The notes under the pieces are model-generated. The model saw nothing but the letters and a program-made list of their open reading frames with translations. It was not told where the DNA came from and ran no database searches. This document shows positions 54,732 to 64,000 of a stretch of 64,000 nucleotides of DNA, in pieces. A program made the position numbers and the translations under genes. Every line of letters begins with the position of its first letter. Position 1 is the first letter of the stretch. Source of the DNA: Halosolutus gelatinilyticus (GTDB taxonomy: Archaea; Halobacteriota; Halobacteria; Halobacteriales; Natrialbaceae); NCBI RefSeq assembly GCF_023028105.1, contig NZ_CP095491.1:3842819-3906818 (forward strand), read 5' to 3'.

Positions 54732-55708
54732 TCGTCGGTCACCTCGTCGATCGTGGTCTCGAGTTTCTCGAGATTCTCGTCGCGGACTTCCTCGGTGACC
54801 GGCACGTAGCCGACCTCGTTGACCATATCGGTCGCCGACTGTTCGAGGTAGAATTCGACGAAGTCCTGTACCTCCGGCCGTTCGAGCGCCTGTTTCGCGG
54901 CGTAGATGAACAGCGGCCGCGAGAGCGGCGTGTACTCGCCTTGCTTCGCCGTTTCGATCGACGGCTCGACGCAGCCGTTGCCGTCGTCGATCGCGACGGC
55001 CTTGATCTGGTTCGGATTCTCGTCGTAGTAGGCGAACCCGAAGTAGCCGATCGCGTACGGGTTGCCCTGGACGCCCTGTACGATCGTTCGATCGCGCTCG
55101 GTGGCGTGGTACTGAGTGCGGTGCGAGCCCTCCTCGCCGATGATCGCCTCGCTGAAGTAGTCGTACGTCCCGGACGTCGAGTCGGCGCCGAAGAACTCGA
55201 ACGGTTGATCCGGCCAGTCGTCGCGAACGTCGCTCCAGCGCCTGGCGCCCCCCTCGAGCCAGATCTCTCGCAGTTCCTCGACCGTGAGACAGTCGACCCA
55301 GTTGGCTTCCGGGCTGACGACGACGGTCAGCGCGTCGGTCGCGATCTGGAATTCGACCGGTTCGATCCCGTTCTCACTGCACTGTTCGACCTCGGCGTCG
55401 GCGATCTCGCGGCTGGCGTTGTTGATATCCGTCATGCCCGGGCAGAAGAAGTTCGAGAAGCCGCCGCCGGTCCCCGTCTGACTGATCGAGACGGTTATGT
55501 CCTCCCGTTTCTTGGAGAACTCGGACGCGACCACTTCCGTGATGGGGAACACCGTAGAACTCCCGGCGATGTTTACTTCCCTAGCCTGCCCCGCCATCGT
55601 CCTGGCACAGCCCGACAGCCCGGCCGTGGCGGCGACGGCTGTCCCGGCCAAAAAATGCCGCCGTCCGAGACGAGCCGGCGGTGGTCCAGTGGGGTCTCTC
55701 GACATCAT
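54728..55708 (-). CDS. pstS: Phosphate-binding lipoprotein PstS
   Basis: 326 residues. Twin-arginine motif RRHFLAGT at 16-23 and lipobox cysteine Cys34 (LSGC): a Tat-exported lipoprotein anchored on the outer face. Binding-site motifs GSSTVFP and GTGGGF and the SASRE-like segment INNASREI belong to the PstS family. First gene of pstSCAB, transcribed away from the AbrB-PhoU regulator. Start codon choice between two adjacent ATGs (55708 or 55705) is open. Confidence 0.95.
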   Translation of the reverse strand: MMSRDPTGPPPARLGRRHFLAGTAVAATAGLSGCARTMAGQAREVNIAGSSTVFPITEVVASEFSKKREDITVSISQTGTGGGFSNFFCPGMTDINNASREIADAEVEQCSENGIEPVEFQIATDALTVVVSPEANWVDCLTVEELREIWLEGGARRWSDVRDDWPDQPFEFFGADSTSGTYDYFSEAIIGEEGSHRTQYHATERDRTIVQGVQGNPYAIGYFGFAYYDENPNQIKAVAIDDGNGCVEPSIETAKQGEYTPLSRPLFIYAAKQALERPEVQDFVEFYLEQSATDMVNEVGYVPVTEEVRDENLEKLETTIDEVTDE

Positions 55709-56310
55709 TCGTGAATCGCCAGCAGCCGAATAAGTACCCTACTATGATAGATATATAGACGTATGTAGATCGCCGTCGATCGACGATCTTCACGGCGATA
55801 TCGAACCCGCCCCGAAACGGAGGAGAGGAGCCGTGTACGCCCCAGTTTCGGTTTCGAGGGTGATGACTCGAGCCGAGTGCCGCCGCGCGACGATCGGAAC
55901 CGCTCGTAGTATATAGAATCGACTAGACGACGTGAGAGTCCGTTTTCTCGTGAGACCGGGCGCCGATCGACGCGCCGATCGAGAGGAGCCGCGCGAGGAT
56001 CGGTCGCGGGGCGAGCAACCGTGGGCCGTGTTCTTCTCCCGCATCCGCGGATCCGAGGTTCGATAGCGGATTCGCCGACGCGTCGCCTCGCTCGCCGATC
56101 GCGATCAGGTAGCCGGCCGTCTCCGCGCGCCGGACGCGTGCTCGAGCGGCCCAGACTATATAGAATCCCGGGGGGTTCGCGATTCGAGACGTCCCGTCGA
56201 CTGCTGCGTTCCGAAACGGGCCGAAGCGGCGCGTTGATCGCGCTGTCGCGCCGATCGCGCGCTCTATAGGTGAGAGGATATTTATATTCTCGCGGTCGAA
56301 CGATCGAGAT
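55709..56310. promoter_or_regulatory. 602-nt divergent control region between pstS and the AbrB-PhoU gene
   Basis: No convincing gene; the frames present have broken codon use. TATA-like sites are crowded: ATAGATATATAGACG near 55745 (facing pstS), TATATAGAATC near 55913 and again near 56158, and the ATATTTATAT box near 56279 that serves the regulator. The repeated TATATAGAATC word is 11 nt, identical in both places. Such a long, site-rich region suggests control of phosphate uptake by several factors. Confidence 0.55.
56274..56291 (+). promoter_or_regulatory. Palindrome over the TATA box of the AbrB-PhoU gene
   Basis: GAGGATAT-TT-ATATTCTC, seven of eight pairs. It overlaps the TATA box that should start transcription a few bases before the ATG at 56311, so the mRNA is leaderless and a bound repressor would block the basal factors. 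The AbrB domain of the encoded protein is the obvious candidate binder. Confidence 0.5.
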
Positions 56311-57306
56311 ATGGAAACGCGCAAGGTCCAGGTGACGGGCGGCTCGACCTACACCGTCTCGTTGCCCAAGACCTGGGCGACCGAAAACGACGTCAGCGCC
56401 GGAACGACGGTCGCGTTCTACCCCGAGGACAACTCGTTGCTGTTGACGCCCAGAACCGACGGCGATCGCCAGGAGGGGACGCTCGACATCTCGAATCTCG
56501 AAGGCGAGCGGCTCACCCGCGCCGTGATGACGATGTACGTCAGCGGGTTCGACATCATCCGCCTCGAGGCCAGTCGCATCACGACCGACCAGCGAAGCGC
56601 GATTCGGAACGCGACCCAGGGGCTCGTCGGCGTCGAAGTGCTCGAGGAGACCACCGACAGCGTGGTCATCCAGGACCTGCTCGACTCGTCGGAACTGTCG
56701 ATCGTCAACGCGGTCTCCCGGATGCGACTGATCGCCCAGTCGATGCTCGAGGACGCCGTCACCGCGCTCGTCGAGAACGACGACGACATGGCGCGGGACG
56801 TCATCGAGCGCGACGACGACGTCGATCGGCTCTGGCTCGTCGTCTCCCGGATCTTCCGGGCGACGCTGCGATCCCCGCGCGCGGCCGAAGAACTCGGCGT
56901 CCCGCGGGAGGATTGCTTCGACTACCACTCGAGCGCGCGCCAACTCGAGCGGGTCGCGGATCACGCCGCCAAGATCAGCAACCTCGCGCTGAAAATCGAG
57001 GAGATCCCCGAGGACGTCGCCGAGGCGCTCGTCTCCCTGCATGCGGACGCCTTCGACATCCTCGAGAAGTCGATGGACGCGCTGTTCGCCGACGAGACCG
57101 ACGAGGAGAACCGGCTCGGCCACGCCGCTCGCGAGGCCGTCCTCGACATCGACCAGCACACGCGGACGATCGACGACATGCTTCGCGAGCTCGATCCCGT
57201 CCAGGCCCAGTCGCTCGGGCTGATCGTCGACTCCCTCTCGCGGAGCGCCGACTACGGCGGCAACATCGCCGAAACCGCGCTCCAGAAGGCGGCACCGCGC
57301 CCCTGA
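56311..57306 (+). CDS. AbrB domain-PhoU domain regulator of phosphate uptake
   Basis: 331 residues. The first 50 residues are an AbrB/SpoVT swapped-hairpin DNA-binding domain (TRKVQVTGGSTYTVSLPKTW). The remaining 270 residues are PhoU-like helices with the second-half motif ERVADHAAKISN. The combination occurs in haloarchaea and is thought to couple phosphate status to transcription. Divergent from pstS, with a palindrome over its own TATA box, suggesting autoregulation. Confidence 0.9.
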   Translation: METRKVQVTGGSTYTVSLPKTWATENDVSAGTTVAFYPEDNSLLLTPRTDGDRQEGTLDISNLEGERLTRAVMTMYVSGFDIIRLEASRITTDQRSAIRNATQGLVGVEVLEETTDSVVIQDLLDSSELSIVNAVSRMRLIAQSMLEDAVTALVENDDDMARDVIERDDDVDRLWLVVSRIFRATLRSPRAAEELGVPREDCFDYHSSARQLERVADHAAKISNLALKIEEIPEDVAEALVSLHADAFDILEKSMDALFADETDEENRLGHAAREAVLDIDQHTRTIDDMLRELDPVQAQSLGLIVDSLSRSADYGGNIAETALQKAAPRP

Positions 57307-57468
57307 GCACCGGTTCGAGATCCGAGCGCGAAGACCGATCGCCGCGATCGCCCTCGTCGCCCCCTCGAATCCGACGGCTGGTGCGTGCTCCGTACCGATA
57401 CCTACCGTCTCGAACGGCTCAATAGACGAATTATAACGGCTTACGTATCGTTCGTCACGAACCGCGGT

Positions 57469-58248
57469 ATGGACCGGGCCGCTGATACCGTCCGATCGGA
57501 CGACTGCCACCTGGCCGCCGCTCGCCGAATCCTCCGCACGGAACGTCGGTGGACGGTCGACGAAAAGAGCGCATTCGAGACGTTCCGCGAGCGGCTGCGA
57601 TCGGTTCCGACGGCTCCGTCTCGGACGCGAACCGGCCCCGGAGCGCTCGTCGAACCGGCCGGCGGACGCGGTCTCGCCGACGTCCGTGACGCGTACGAAT
57701 CGACCGTCATGGCCATGCCACACTACGACGCGGAGTACGGTGATTCCTACGAGGAGAGCATCGACGCCGAGTTCGGCTCGGGGGTCGCAGCCGCGCTCGC
57801 CGCCGGGACGGCGCTCGATCCCCAGTGTAAACGGGCGCTGCTGGCGCAGACGGTGCAAGCTATCGAGGAACGCGATCGGTTCAGAGAGCAACTCGAGACG
57901 GAACGAACGTCGGTCCGGTCGGCGGCGACGCGGTTGGCGCCGATCCGCGAGGAGCTGTCGGCGTTCGACGCCGACGCGCTGTCGAGCGAGCCCTTCGGGA
58001 GCCTCGACGCCCGCCGAACGCGACTCGTCCTCCTCGAAGGTCGGTGTGAGGAGATCGTCGCCGACCGACAGGCGTCGATTCGCGAGACGCGCCGATCGGT
58101 CCCGCTTCCGGACGGCGAAGATCTCCAACGGTACCTCTACCGGGAGCTACCGGTCGCGTTCCCCGTGCTCTCGGCCGTGACGACCGCCACCGAGGAGCTC
58201 GAGGCCGCTCGCCTCGCGGTCGAGCGCGCGATGGGGTACTGTCGGTAG
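57469..58248 (+). CDS. Conserved haloarchaeal helical protein (DUF7260-like)
   Basis: 259 residues from the ATG at 57469, preceded by a TATA-like TTATAAC 32 nt upstream; a leaderless start fits. The protein is mainly helical with a coiled-coil-like middle (QAIEERDRFREQLETERTSV) and a MPHYDAEYGDSYEES core. I associate the family with DUF7260; function unknown. Single gene. Another ATG 84 nt upstream is rejected as it precedes the TATA box. Confidence 0.72.
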   Translation: MDRAADTVRSDDCHLAAARRILRTERRWTVDEKSAFETFRERLRSVPTAPSRTRTGPGALVEPAGGRGLADVRDAYESTVMAMPHYDAEYGDSYEESIDAEFGSGVAAALAAGTALDPQCKRALLAQTVQAIEERDRFREQLETERTSVRSAATRLAPIREELSAFDADALSSEPFGSLDARRTRLVLLEGRCEEIVADRQASIRETRRSVPLPDGEDLQRYLYRELPVAFPVLSAVTTATEELEAARLAVERAMGYCR

Positions 58249-58475
58249 CCGAATCGAGCGATCGATCGCCGCGCGATTTTTCGACCGCGACACGGCGCTC
58301 GCGAAGGCGCCGTCCGGCCGGGACTGGAATCCGTACGACCGAGCGTCGATCGCGTCCGACGTCGGCCGGTACTGATTCGGACAAACCAATACGGAGGCGT
58401 CAGTATAGCAATTAGCACGGGATTTGTACCCGGTGGTCGTGGTCGATACCGTGGCGTCTCGACGCCAGACGAACC

Positions 58476-58745
58476 ATGGACGGATCCACCGACGCGTACG
58501 ACGATCGCTCCGCTCGAGACCGACCCTCCGAATTACCCCTCGACGCGCCCCCGGAACCGCACGCTGATTCCGACGTCGATGCCGAGCCCCCTCGCTCGGA
58601 CGAACTCGACTCCGTGCTCGTCCGGTACGAGACGCGACCGGACCGCCGGACGGTGTATCCGAAAGACTGCCCCGAGGACCGGAAGCTGACGGCGTGGTTG
58701 AGCGCGGACGCGACCGCGTTTCACGATCTGCAGGACGTGCGTTGA
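58476..58745 (+). CDS. DUF7511-like small protein
   Basis: 89 residues. After a disordered acidic first half, the sequence LVRYETRPDRRTVYPKDCP and the closing TAWLSADATAFHDLQDVR fit the haloarchaea-only domain DUF7511 (my recollection of the pattern). No function known. A GC-rich inverted repeat follows at 58824. Confidence 0.72.
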   Translation: MDGSTDAYDDRSARDRPSELPLDAPPEPHADSDVDAEPPRSDELDSVLVRYETRPDRRTVYPKDCPEDRKLTAWLSADATAFHDLQDVR

Positions 58746-59086
58746 GTCCGACGCGGGCTCTCGCCTGCGTTTCGACGGCAGGCCGACGCACCCGGATCGT
58801 GACGGCAGTCGCGAACGGCGGTCGCTCTCCCTTCCGAACTGTCGGGAGAGCGTGTTCCGCGCCAGCGACGACCGAACTGGATCCCTCCCGCAAACGCGTG
58901 TTCGGCCAGAGGGAGGCGAACCGCGATCGGCTCGACTGCTCGTGACGCTGGATCAGAATCCGGATGCCAGGAACGCGTAGCGTTCGATCGTCCGCACGGA
59001 GGCTCGAACCGTATGCCGTCGATCCGTCGACGGAGCGATCGCTATCGGGGCGGGTGAAACGCCGCGAACGGCGACGAGAATCGAGT
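58746..59086. other. 341-nt intergenic region with one strong inverted repeat
   Basis: No gene was found. GCTCTCCC (58824-58831) and GGGAGAGC (58844-58851) form a perfect 8-bp stem with a 12-nt loop, 79 nt past the DUF7511 stop codon. It is a possible terminator between this gene and the convergent rps8e. Confidence 0.45.
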
Positions 59087-59458
59087 TCAGTCGAGCAGAA
59101 CGGCGTTGACCTGGCCGGTCTGGCCGGGTCGGGACGTCACGCGAGCGGTGCCCTCGGAGGTCTCGATGACGGCCCCCTTCGTGATGATGTTCCGGCGGAC
59201 GTAGTTCGGGTTGGCCGCGTTCTCGACGACGTCCTCGATCTCGGCCGTCACCGTCTCCGCGCCCTTGTTGACCGTTGCGACGTTCGTCGCGAGCGCGCGG
59301 GTCTTGGTGTCGTTTCCGCGGGCGTCGACGGTTCGGAATCGGGGCTCGCCGACCTGCGTCTCGGTCGGGAGGCGTCCGAGTTCGTTCTTGCGGCGCTTGC
59401 GAACGTTCTTCAGTCGACCGCCGGTCCGTTTGCGCGTAGAGCGTCCCTGGTCTTGCAT
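59087..59458 (-). CDS. rps8e: 30S ribosomal protein S8e
   Basis: 123 residues from the ATG at 59458 (MQDQGRSTRKRTGGRL). The archaeal S8e pattern is clear: KRTGGRLK at the start, the beta-rich middle with NKGAETVTAEIEDVVENAAN, and TKGAVIETSEGTARVTSRPG at the end. Three residues (MSG) upstream are also in frame. No ribosomal neighbours; single gene. Confidence 0.96.
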   Translation of the reverse strand: MQDQGRSTRKRTGGRLKNVRKRRKNELGRLPTETQVGEPRFRTVDARGNDTKTRALATNVATVNKGAETVTAEIEDVVENAANPNYVRRNIITKGAVIETSEGTARVTSRPGQTGQVNAVLLD

Positions 59459-59675
59459 ACCCGACATCAGTCGCGGCGGCTATTTGAATGCAACGAGTCG
59501 ACCCTCGACCGCGTTCGGAGACGATCGCGCGTTGTCCGTTGCCCGCGGGGTCCCGTCGTCGCTCCGAAAGCGCGTACTTCGATCGCTACTCCGCGGGACA
59601 GCCGCCCCGCGTCGGTCCGGCCGCTCGACCGGTGATCGATTCGGGAGCGCGGCTACAAGCAGTCGATCGGAAACG

Positions 59676-60254
59676 TTACTCGTCCTCTTCGACGACCTCG
59701 GGGTCGCTCATCGCACTCTGGAGGCTGTCGAGGCCGTTGATCCACTCCGTGACGAGTCCGTACTCGAGGTCTTCGGCCACCGCGATGTCGAGTTCCTGGC
59801 CGTCGATGATGAGCGTGCCGGCCTGCGCGGCGTACCCGAGCGCGGCGTCCAGGTCCTCTTCGGCCTCCGCGTCCGCGGCGGCGCCGAGGTAGTCGGCGAC
59901 GCTGCCTTCCTCGGCGGGTCCGCCCGCGACGTACTCCTCCGCGGCGAAGAAGACGCAAACGAGACTCGTCTGGACGCCGTCGACGAGAATGAGCTTTTCT
60001 TCGTCCTCGATGTCAATCTCGTCGAGGACGATCTCGCGAACGTCGGCGATCTCTTCGAGGGCCTCCTCCTGGTCGAGTTCGCCATCGTCGTAGGCGGCGA
60101 CGATTTTCGCGATCGCAATCGCCGTGTCGTCTTGCAGATTGAGTAGCAGGCGGGCCGACGATTCGTCTTCCGGATCGATGTCCTCGTCCTTGATGCGATC
60201 GATCCAGTTCTGCCAGCGTTCCTCCGAGTAGAACTCGGTCGGCGGATTGCTCAT
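59676..60254 (-). CDS. DUF2150 family protein
   Basis: 192 residues, highly acidic. The early FYSEERWQNWIDRIKDEDID and the conserved-looking DDTAIAIAKIVAAYDDGELDQEEA match DUF2150, a helical archaeal family of unknown function. Single gene, 97 nt from the TatD-like gene. Confidence 0.85.
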   Translation of the reverse strand: MSNPPTEFYSEERWQNWIDRIKDEDIDPEDESSARLLLNLQDDTAIAIAKIVAAYDDGELDQEEALEEIADVREIVLDEIDIEDEEKLILVDGVQTSLVCVFFAAEEYVAGGPAEEGSVADYLGAAADAEAEEDLDAALGYAAQAGTLIIDGQELDIAVAEDLEYGLVTEWINGLDSLQSAMSDPEVVEEDE

Positions 60255-60351
60255 ACAGACACCTACACCGGCCGCTTGAAATGCCTTTCTCTACACTAGC
60301 CGCCGTGCGTGACCGTCCCGTTCACGGACCATTCGTCGGACTAATACCGGC

Positions 60352-61206
60352 TTACCGATCGTCCGAGAGCGTCGCCTCCGTATCGATCCCGTAGACGAGT
60401 TCGGGCGTCTCGACGTGCGCGTTTCGAACGGCGCCCTCGCGGCCGTTCTCGAGGAGCCAACCGACCCGGCGGGGAACGGTCTTCGGCCCGAGTACGGCTC
60501 CCGGCCGATCGGGATCGTCGATGTAGTCGGTTTCCATCAGAAACGGCTCGCCGCGATCGGCGGCGACCTCGAGGCGGTCCTTCTCGCTCATGACGCTCGG
60601 GATCGGACCCGCGAGTCGGCCGCCCGCGTAGTGTTTGACCACCTTGTGAGCCGGCAACCCGGCCTCTTCGGCCCAGTTGGTCACCTCGGTCATGTCCTCG
60701 CTCGCCTCGGCGTGCAACTGGACGGCGCAGTCCAGGTCGGCCCCGCGCTCGAAGGCTCGTCGCATCACGGCGTTTGAGGCGTCCCAGACCTCGTCGTCGA
60801 CGTCGTAATGTGGCCGGCCCGACTTCAGCGCCAGCGCCTCGCCGCGCTCGACGTGCTCCGCGGCGACGTCGATGCCGCCCCGCATGATCTCGCACGCCTC
60901 GTCGGGGGCATAGCCCCGATCGTCGACGAGCCGCGAGATCAGTCCGGGGTGGACGCCCAGGACCGGCCACGCGCAGCCGTCGAGTTCAGCCGCGGCGTCG
61001 TCGACGATCTCGATCGTCCGCTCGAAGACGGGACGGAAGTCCTCGCCGGTCTCGGCCTCGACGCCGAGGTGCCAGGAAGGTTTGTTTACCACGAGCAGGT
61101 GCGTGCCGCCCGCCCGCGCGAAGTCGCGAACGGCGTCGATGCCGCGGTTGTTATCGGGATCGAGGTGGAGGTGGTTGTCGAGGACCGGCGTCTCGTGGTC
61201 GATCAT
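60352..61206 (-). CDS. TatD-related metal-dependent hydrolase
   Basis: 284 residues. The metal site begins with DNHLHLD (His12 and His14), continues with WPVLGVHPGLI, VQLHAEAS and VVKHYAG, and closes with FLMETDYIDDP, the TIM-barrel amidohydrolase pattern of TatD. TatD proteins are 3'-5' nucleases in bacteria; this archaeal branch may differ. Its stop codon is next to a short gap before the DUF2150 start. Confidence 0.85.
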   Translation of the reverse strand: MIDHETPVLDNHLHLDPDNNRGIDAVRDFARAGGTHLLVVNKPSWHLGVEAETGEDFRPVFERTIEIVDDAAAELDGCAWPVLGVHPGLISRLVDDRGYAPDEACEIMRGGIDVAAEHVERGEALALKSGRPHYDVDDEVWDASNAVMRRAFERGADLDCAVQLHAEASEDMTEVTNWAEEAGLPAHKVVKHYAGGRLAGPIPSVMSEKDRLEVAADRGEPFLMETDYIDDPDRPGAVLGPKTVPRRVGWLLENGREGAVRNAHVETPELVYGIDTEATLSDDR

Positions 61207-61278
61207 AGTCGAGGATCGGCGGCGGTGGCGGGAAAAATCACCGACTTTCGTCGCGCGCGACGCGGCGACTCGATCGGG

Positions 61279-61734
61279 CTATGCTCCGAGGGTCACCGCC
61301 TCGTCGGCCGCGTTCCGGAGCGCGTCCGATCGGCCGTGGGTGCCGGGGGCGATCGCGATCGTCTCGACGCCGACCGTCCCGGCGTACTCGAGGACGGGCT
61401 TAAAGTCCGTATCGCGGGAGGCGATCGCGAGCCGATCGAACGTCCCGTCGCCCGCGAGCGCGGTCGCGTCGACGGCGAGTTTGACGTCGACGTCGCCGCT
61501 GGTGACGATCACCTCGAAGCCGCGGGCTTCGGCGGCCTGGATGAGTCCGGGCGTGGCGTGTTCGTCGAGGTAAAGGCGAATGACGCTGACCCGACCGAGG
61601 TCCCGCGCGACCGTCCGGAGGTCGTCGAGGTCGACGTCGAACTCGTCGCGAAAGACGTTCGGCCCGTCGACGAAGAGCCCGACGGTCGTGGCGTCGTCGA
61701 AGGTCCCGAATCGCGCGCGGAGAGAGTCGAACAT
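61279..61734 (-). CDS. NYN-domain (DUF88/LabA-like) protein
   Basis: 151 residues. The Asp residues of a PIN-like nuclease are in place: FVDGPNVF (Asp23), DVDVKLAVDA, and SRDTDFKPVL. NYN proteins are metal-dependent RNases or RNA-binding proteins in the cytoplasm. It is divergent from nothing obvious: the next gene on this strand starts 72 nt downstream (TatD). Confidence 0.88.
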   Translation of the reverse strand: MFDSLRARFGTFDDATTVGLFVDGPNVFRDEFDVDLDDLRTVARDLGRVSVIRLYLDEHATPGLIQAAEARGFEVIVTSGDVDVKLAVDATALAGDGTFDRLAIASRDTDFKPVLEYAGTVGVETIAIAPGTHGRSDALRNAADEAVTLGA

Positions 61735-62123
61735 GGGATAGATCCGGCGCAGGTGACAAAAGGTGTGACGAAACGCACCGCGATCGACGACGAAAATCCA
61801 GATCGCGATCGTCGCCTGCGACGGGTCCGCGAACTGCGATCTCTCGCCGTTCGCACGATCGTCCGCCTCGACGCCGTCCCTAGATGGACGACGTCCGAAG
61901 ATCCGTAGATCGTTTCTGACCGATTCGATAATGAAATTGCTATAGAATAAACTACATTATAGTTTATCGAGTCCGTTTGTAATCGAAAATCGGATCGTTC
62001 TCCGCTTCGAAACGGCACTTCGATCTTCTCGGCGATATTTTCACCAGTCCTGTCAATACGATATTAAATTATAGGTAGTTCAGTAAGAATTTAATACCTA
62101 TTTGTGGTCTCGAAATATGCGCT
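61735..62123 (+). promoter_or_regulatory. AT-rich control region of the halolysin-type gene
   Basis: No gene here. From about 61925 to 62110 GC drops sharply. Two inverted repeats stand out: ATAAACTA-CATTA-TAGTTTAT (61947-61967, perfect 8-bp arms) and ATAGGTA...TACCTAT (61 071-type spacing, arms 62071-62077 and 62095-62101). The second arm overlaps a TATA-like TTTAATAC (62090-62097), 27-34 nt before the ATG at 62124. They look like operators for a regulated secreted protease. Confidence 0.55.
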
Positions 62124-63704
62124 ATGACAGATAATGGCACCCCAACCTCGAACAGGCGGACAGTACTGAAGGGAATCGGCGCGCTCGGCGCGCTTTTCGG
62201 ATTCAGTAACGTCGCGGGCGCGACGCCGGGGCGGACGCCCGGTCCGAAGAAAGACGAGCTGCTCGTCGGCATCTCCGAGTCGGCCGGCGGCGTGAAGTCG
62301 ACGGTCGAGTCCAAGATCCCGAGCAAGGCCGCGATCGTCCACACGAACGAGACGCTCGGCTACGCCGCGGTGAAATTCCCGGGCGCCGCCGCGGAGAGGG
62401 CGAAGAAGAACTTCATCAAGAACGTCCTGACCGATCGAGACGTCGAGTACGTCGAGGAGAACGCGACCGTCCAGGCGTTCTATACGCCCAACGACCCGCG
62501 ATATAGCGACCAGTACGCCCCACAGCAAGTCAACTGCGAGGGGGCGTGGGATACGACCCTCGGCGACCCCGGCGTCACGATTTCGATCATCGACCAGGGT
62601 GTCCAGTACGACCACCCGAACCTCGAGGGGAATATGGACGGGAGCGTCTCGAATTACGGCAACGACTTCGCCGGCAACGACGACGATCCCTACCCCGTCC
62701 AGGCGAACGAAAATCACGGCACGCACGTCGGCGGCATCGCCGCCGGCGGCACCGACGACGGAACCGGCCACGCCGGCATCTCGAACTGTTCGATGCTGTC
62801 GGCCCGCGCGCTCGACGAGAGCGGCGGCGGATCGCTCTCGGACATCGCCGACGCGATCCAGTGGTCGGCGGACCAGGGCGCCGAGATCATCAACATGTCG
62901 CTCGGGGGCGGCAGCTACTCGAGCACGATGGCGAACGCCTGTCAGTACGCCTACGACGCGGGATCGCTCGTCGTCGCCGCCGCCGGAAACGACTACGGCG
63001 GCAGCGTGAGTTACCCGGCGGCGTACGACACCGTCGTGGCGGTCTCCTCGCTCGACGAGAACGAATCCCTCTCGTCGTTCTCGAACGTCGGCCCCGAGAT
63101 CGAACTCGCGGCGCCCGGCAGCAACGTGCTCTCGACGATCCCTTACGACGGCTACGACAGCTTCTCGGGGACGTCGATGGCGTCGCCGGTCGTCGCGGGC
63201 GTCGCCGGACTCGCGCTCTCCGCTCACTCCGGGCTCACGAACGAGCAACTCCGCACCCACCTGCAGAACACCGCCGCCGATGTCGGCCTCTCCAGCGAGG
63301 AACAGGGATACGGCCGCGTCGACGCCAACAACGCGGTGAACACCGACCCCGGCGACGGCGGCGGCAACCCTGACGATCCCGGCGGCAGCGAAACGACGAC
63401 GCTCACGGATTCGCTGAGCGGTAGCTTGGACAGCGACTGCTGGACCTACGGCTGGGAGTTCGACGAGACGAGTTCGGTCGTCATCGACCTCCAGGGGCCG
63501 TCCAACGCGACGTTCGATCTGTACGCGAACGAGCGCAACTCCTGTCCGACCACGTCGGATTACGATCACATCTCCTACACCTGGGGCAGCGACGAGGAGA
63601 TCGTCATCGAAAACCCCGACACGTCCGTGGACCTCCACGTTCTCGTCGACGCCTACAGCGGCAGCGGCGAGTACACGCTGACGATCACCGAACACGGCAG
63701 CTAG
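62124..63704 (+). CDS. Halolysin-type subtilase with C-terminal extension, Tat-exported
   Basis: 526 residues. Tat signal [18 protein letters not shown], then an inhibitor-type propeptide (about 45-115). The S8 catalytic domain follows, with Asp157 ([10 protein letters not shown]), His198 (NHGTHVGG) and Ser351 ([14 protein letters not shown]). After a Gly/Asp linker near 415, a PPC-type beta domain ([27 protein letters not shown]) ends the protein, as in other halolysins. It is secreted folded by the Tat route and works outside in high salt. Same catalytic triad and order as known halolysins. Confidence 0.95.
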   Translation: MTDNGTPTSNRRTVLKGIGALGALFGFSNVAGATPGRTPGPKKDELLVGISESAGGVKSTVESKIPSKAAIVHTNETLGYAAVKFPGAAAERAKKNFIKNVLTDRDVEYVEENATVQAFYTPNDPRYSDQYAPQQVNCEGAWDTTLGDPGVTISIIDQGVQYDHPNLEGNMDGSVSNYGNDFAGNDDDPYPVQANENHGTHVGGIAAGGTDDGTGHAGISNCSMLSARALDESGGGSLSDIADAIQWSADQGAEIINMSLGGGSYSSTMANACQYAYDAGSLVVAAAGNDYGGSVSYPAAYDTVVAVSSLDENESLSSFSNVGPEIELAAPGSNVLSTIPYDGYDSFSGTSMASPVVAGVAGLALSAHSGLTNEQLRTHLQNTAADVGLSSEEQGYGRVDANNAVNTDPGDGGGNPDDPGGSETTTLTDSLSGSLDSDCWTYGWEFDETSSVVIDLQGPSNATFDLYANERNSCPTTSDYDHISYTWGSDEEIVIENPDTSVDLHVLVDAYSGSGEYTLTITEHGS

Positions 63705-63971
63705 ATCGACGACTCGCTGACGGACAAAACCGCCGCCGAATGGCCGGCTTCGAGCGATCGACGAACGGGCGCGCTCGGTCGGAAACCTGCGTTCGGCCGA
63801 TCGGCGGTTCGGTGAGACCCGACACTCTACCCACACCCGCATCGCGAACGCCCCGTAACCCTGGACGGACTGTTCGACTCGTCCACCAGGGCGAGCAACT
63901 CGTCCGGAGGGTCCGCCGACGAGCCGACGACGACGAAAAGACATTACTATTTCGGGAGTGTCGTCCCGATT
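63705..63971. other. 267-nt intergenic region after the protease
   Basis: I see no gene and no inverted repeat. Near 63943 the AT-rich ATTACTATT is a TATA-like box placed 27 nt before the ATG of the gene at the window edge. Confidence 0.5.
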
Positions 63972-64000
63972 ATGCCGCTTCAGACGCCGCCGTTGCGTGG
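63972..64000 (+). CDS. Start of a gene cut by the window edge
   Basis: ATG at 63972 (MPLQTPPLR) lies at the expected distance from a TATA-like ATTACTATT at 63943, which suggests a leaderless mRNA and a real gene. Too short to name. Confidence 0.5.

Noticed and set aside
55790..56269. Open frames between pstS and AbrB-PhoU
   Set aside because: They overlap each other on both strands, contain several TATA-like boxes and have basic products unlike halophile proteins.

Overview
The window is chromosomal DNA of a halophilic archaeon (class Halobacteria; the gene content fits the Natrialbales side, but I cannot fix the genus). The evidence is high GC with strong use of CGATCG-type words, very acidic proteins, leaderless genes with a TATA-like box about 27 nt before the start codon, Tat-type signal peptides on exported proteins, archaeal ribosomal proteins (L7Ae, S28e, L24e, S8e), archaeal rRNA with bulge-helix-bulge processing stems, and many small haloarchaea-only protein families. 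No transposase, CRISPR array or prophage gene was recognised. It is mostly a core chromosome segment.

Layout. 0-11.4 kb: end of a probable prenyl synthase, gltX, a large MEDS-GAF-PAS-PAS histidine kinase, a DUF456 membrane protein, a short-chain dehydrogenase broken by two one-base deletions, the tRNA acetyltransferase tmcA, a DUF7344 winged-helix protein and an APH-type kinase. 11.6-13.3 kb: the rpl7ae-rps28e-rpl24e-ndk operon, whose leader can fold into a long-range helix with a kink-turn-like loop that covers the Shine-Dalgarno sequence. 13.5-24 kb: a second DUF7344 protein, Mn/Fe superoxide dismutase, a fused FAD/Fe-S D-lactate-type dehydrogenase, an FAD monooxygenase, a DHFR-like reductase, a coupled DUF5827/P-loop pair, an MBL hydrolase, a membrane-tethered winged-helix regulator and tRNA-Glu. 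24.1-29.9 kb: an rRNA operon (16S, tRNA-Ala, 23S, then two tandem 5S genes, each preceded by a tRNA-like element). 30-36 kb: small proteins, two broken genes, PEP carboxylase, and tRNA-Ser with a partial copy of its 3' end. 36-49 kb: Tat-exported M14-type peptidase and beta-helix protein, leuA/cimA, hpt, DUF192, an HNH-like protein, a VOC protein, a bactofilin-like protein, and a fixA-fixB-fixCX electron-transfer operon. 49-58 kb: a cupredoxin lipoprotein, dodecin, phoU and the pstSCAB phosphate transporter facing an AbrB-PhoU regulator. 58-64 kb: small proteins, rps8e, DUF2150, TatD hydrolase, NYN-domain protein and a Tat-exported halolysin-type subtilase.

How the genes work together. Phosphate uptake is the clearest module: PstS captures phosphate outside, PstCA form the channel, PstB powers it, and two PhoU-type proteins (one fused to an AbrB DNA-binding domain) flank it. 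The fix cluster encodes an electron-bifurcating type ETF (FixAB) plus a quinone/ferredoxin-linked FixC-FixX fusion. The L7Ae operon combines ribosome biogenesis with nucleotide supply.

Three genes (6560-7292, 30808-31222, 51490-51928) are interrupted by small indels while keeping good codon use in every fragment. They are either recent pseudogenes or base-level assembly errors. The strongest candidates for new biology are the L7Ae leader, the duplicated t-element/5S unit with a compensatory base pair, a possible upstream reading frame on leuA, and several promoter palindromes (sod, rRNA, AbrB-phoU, beta-helix, halolysin). All functional names come from reading motifs by eye; no database search was run.
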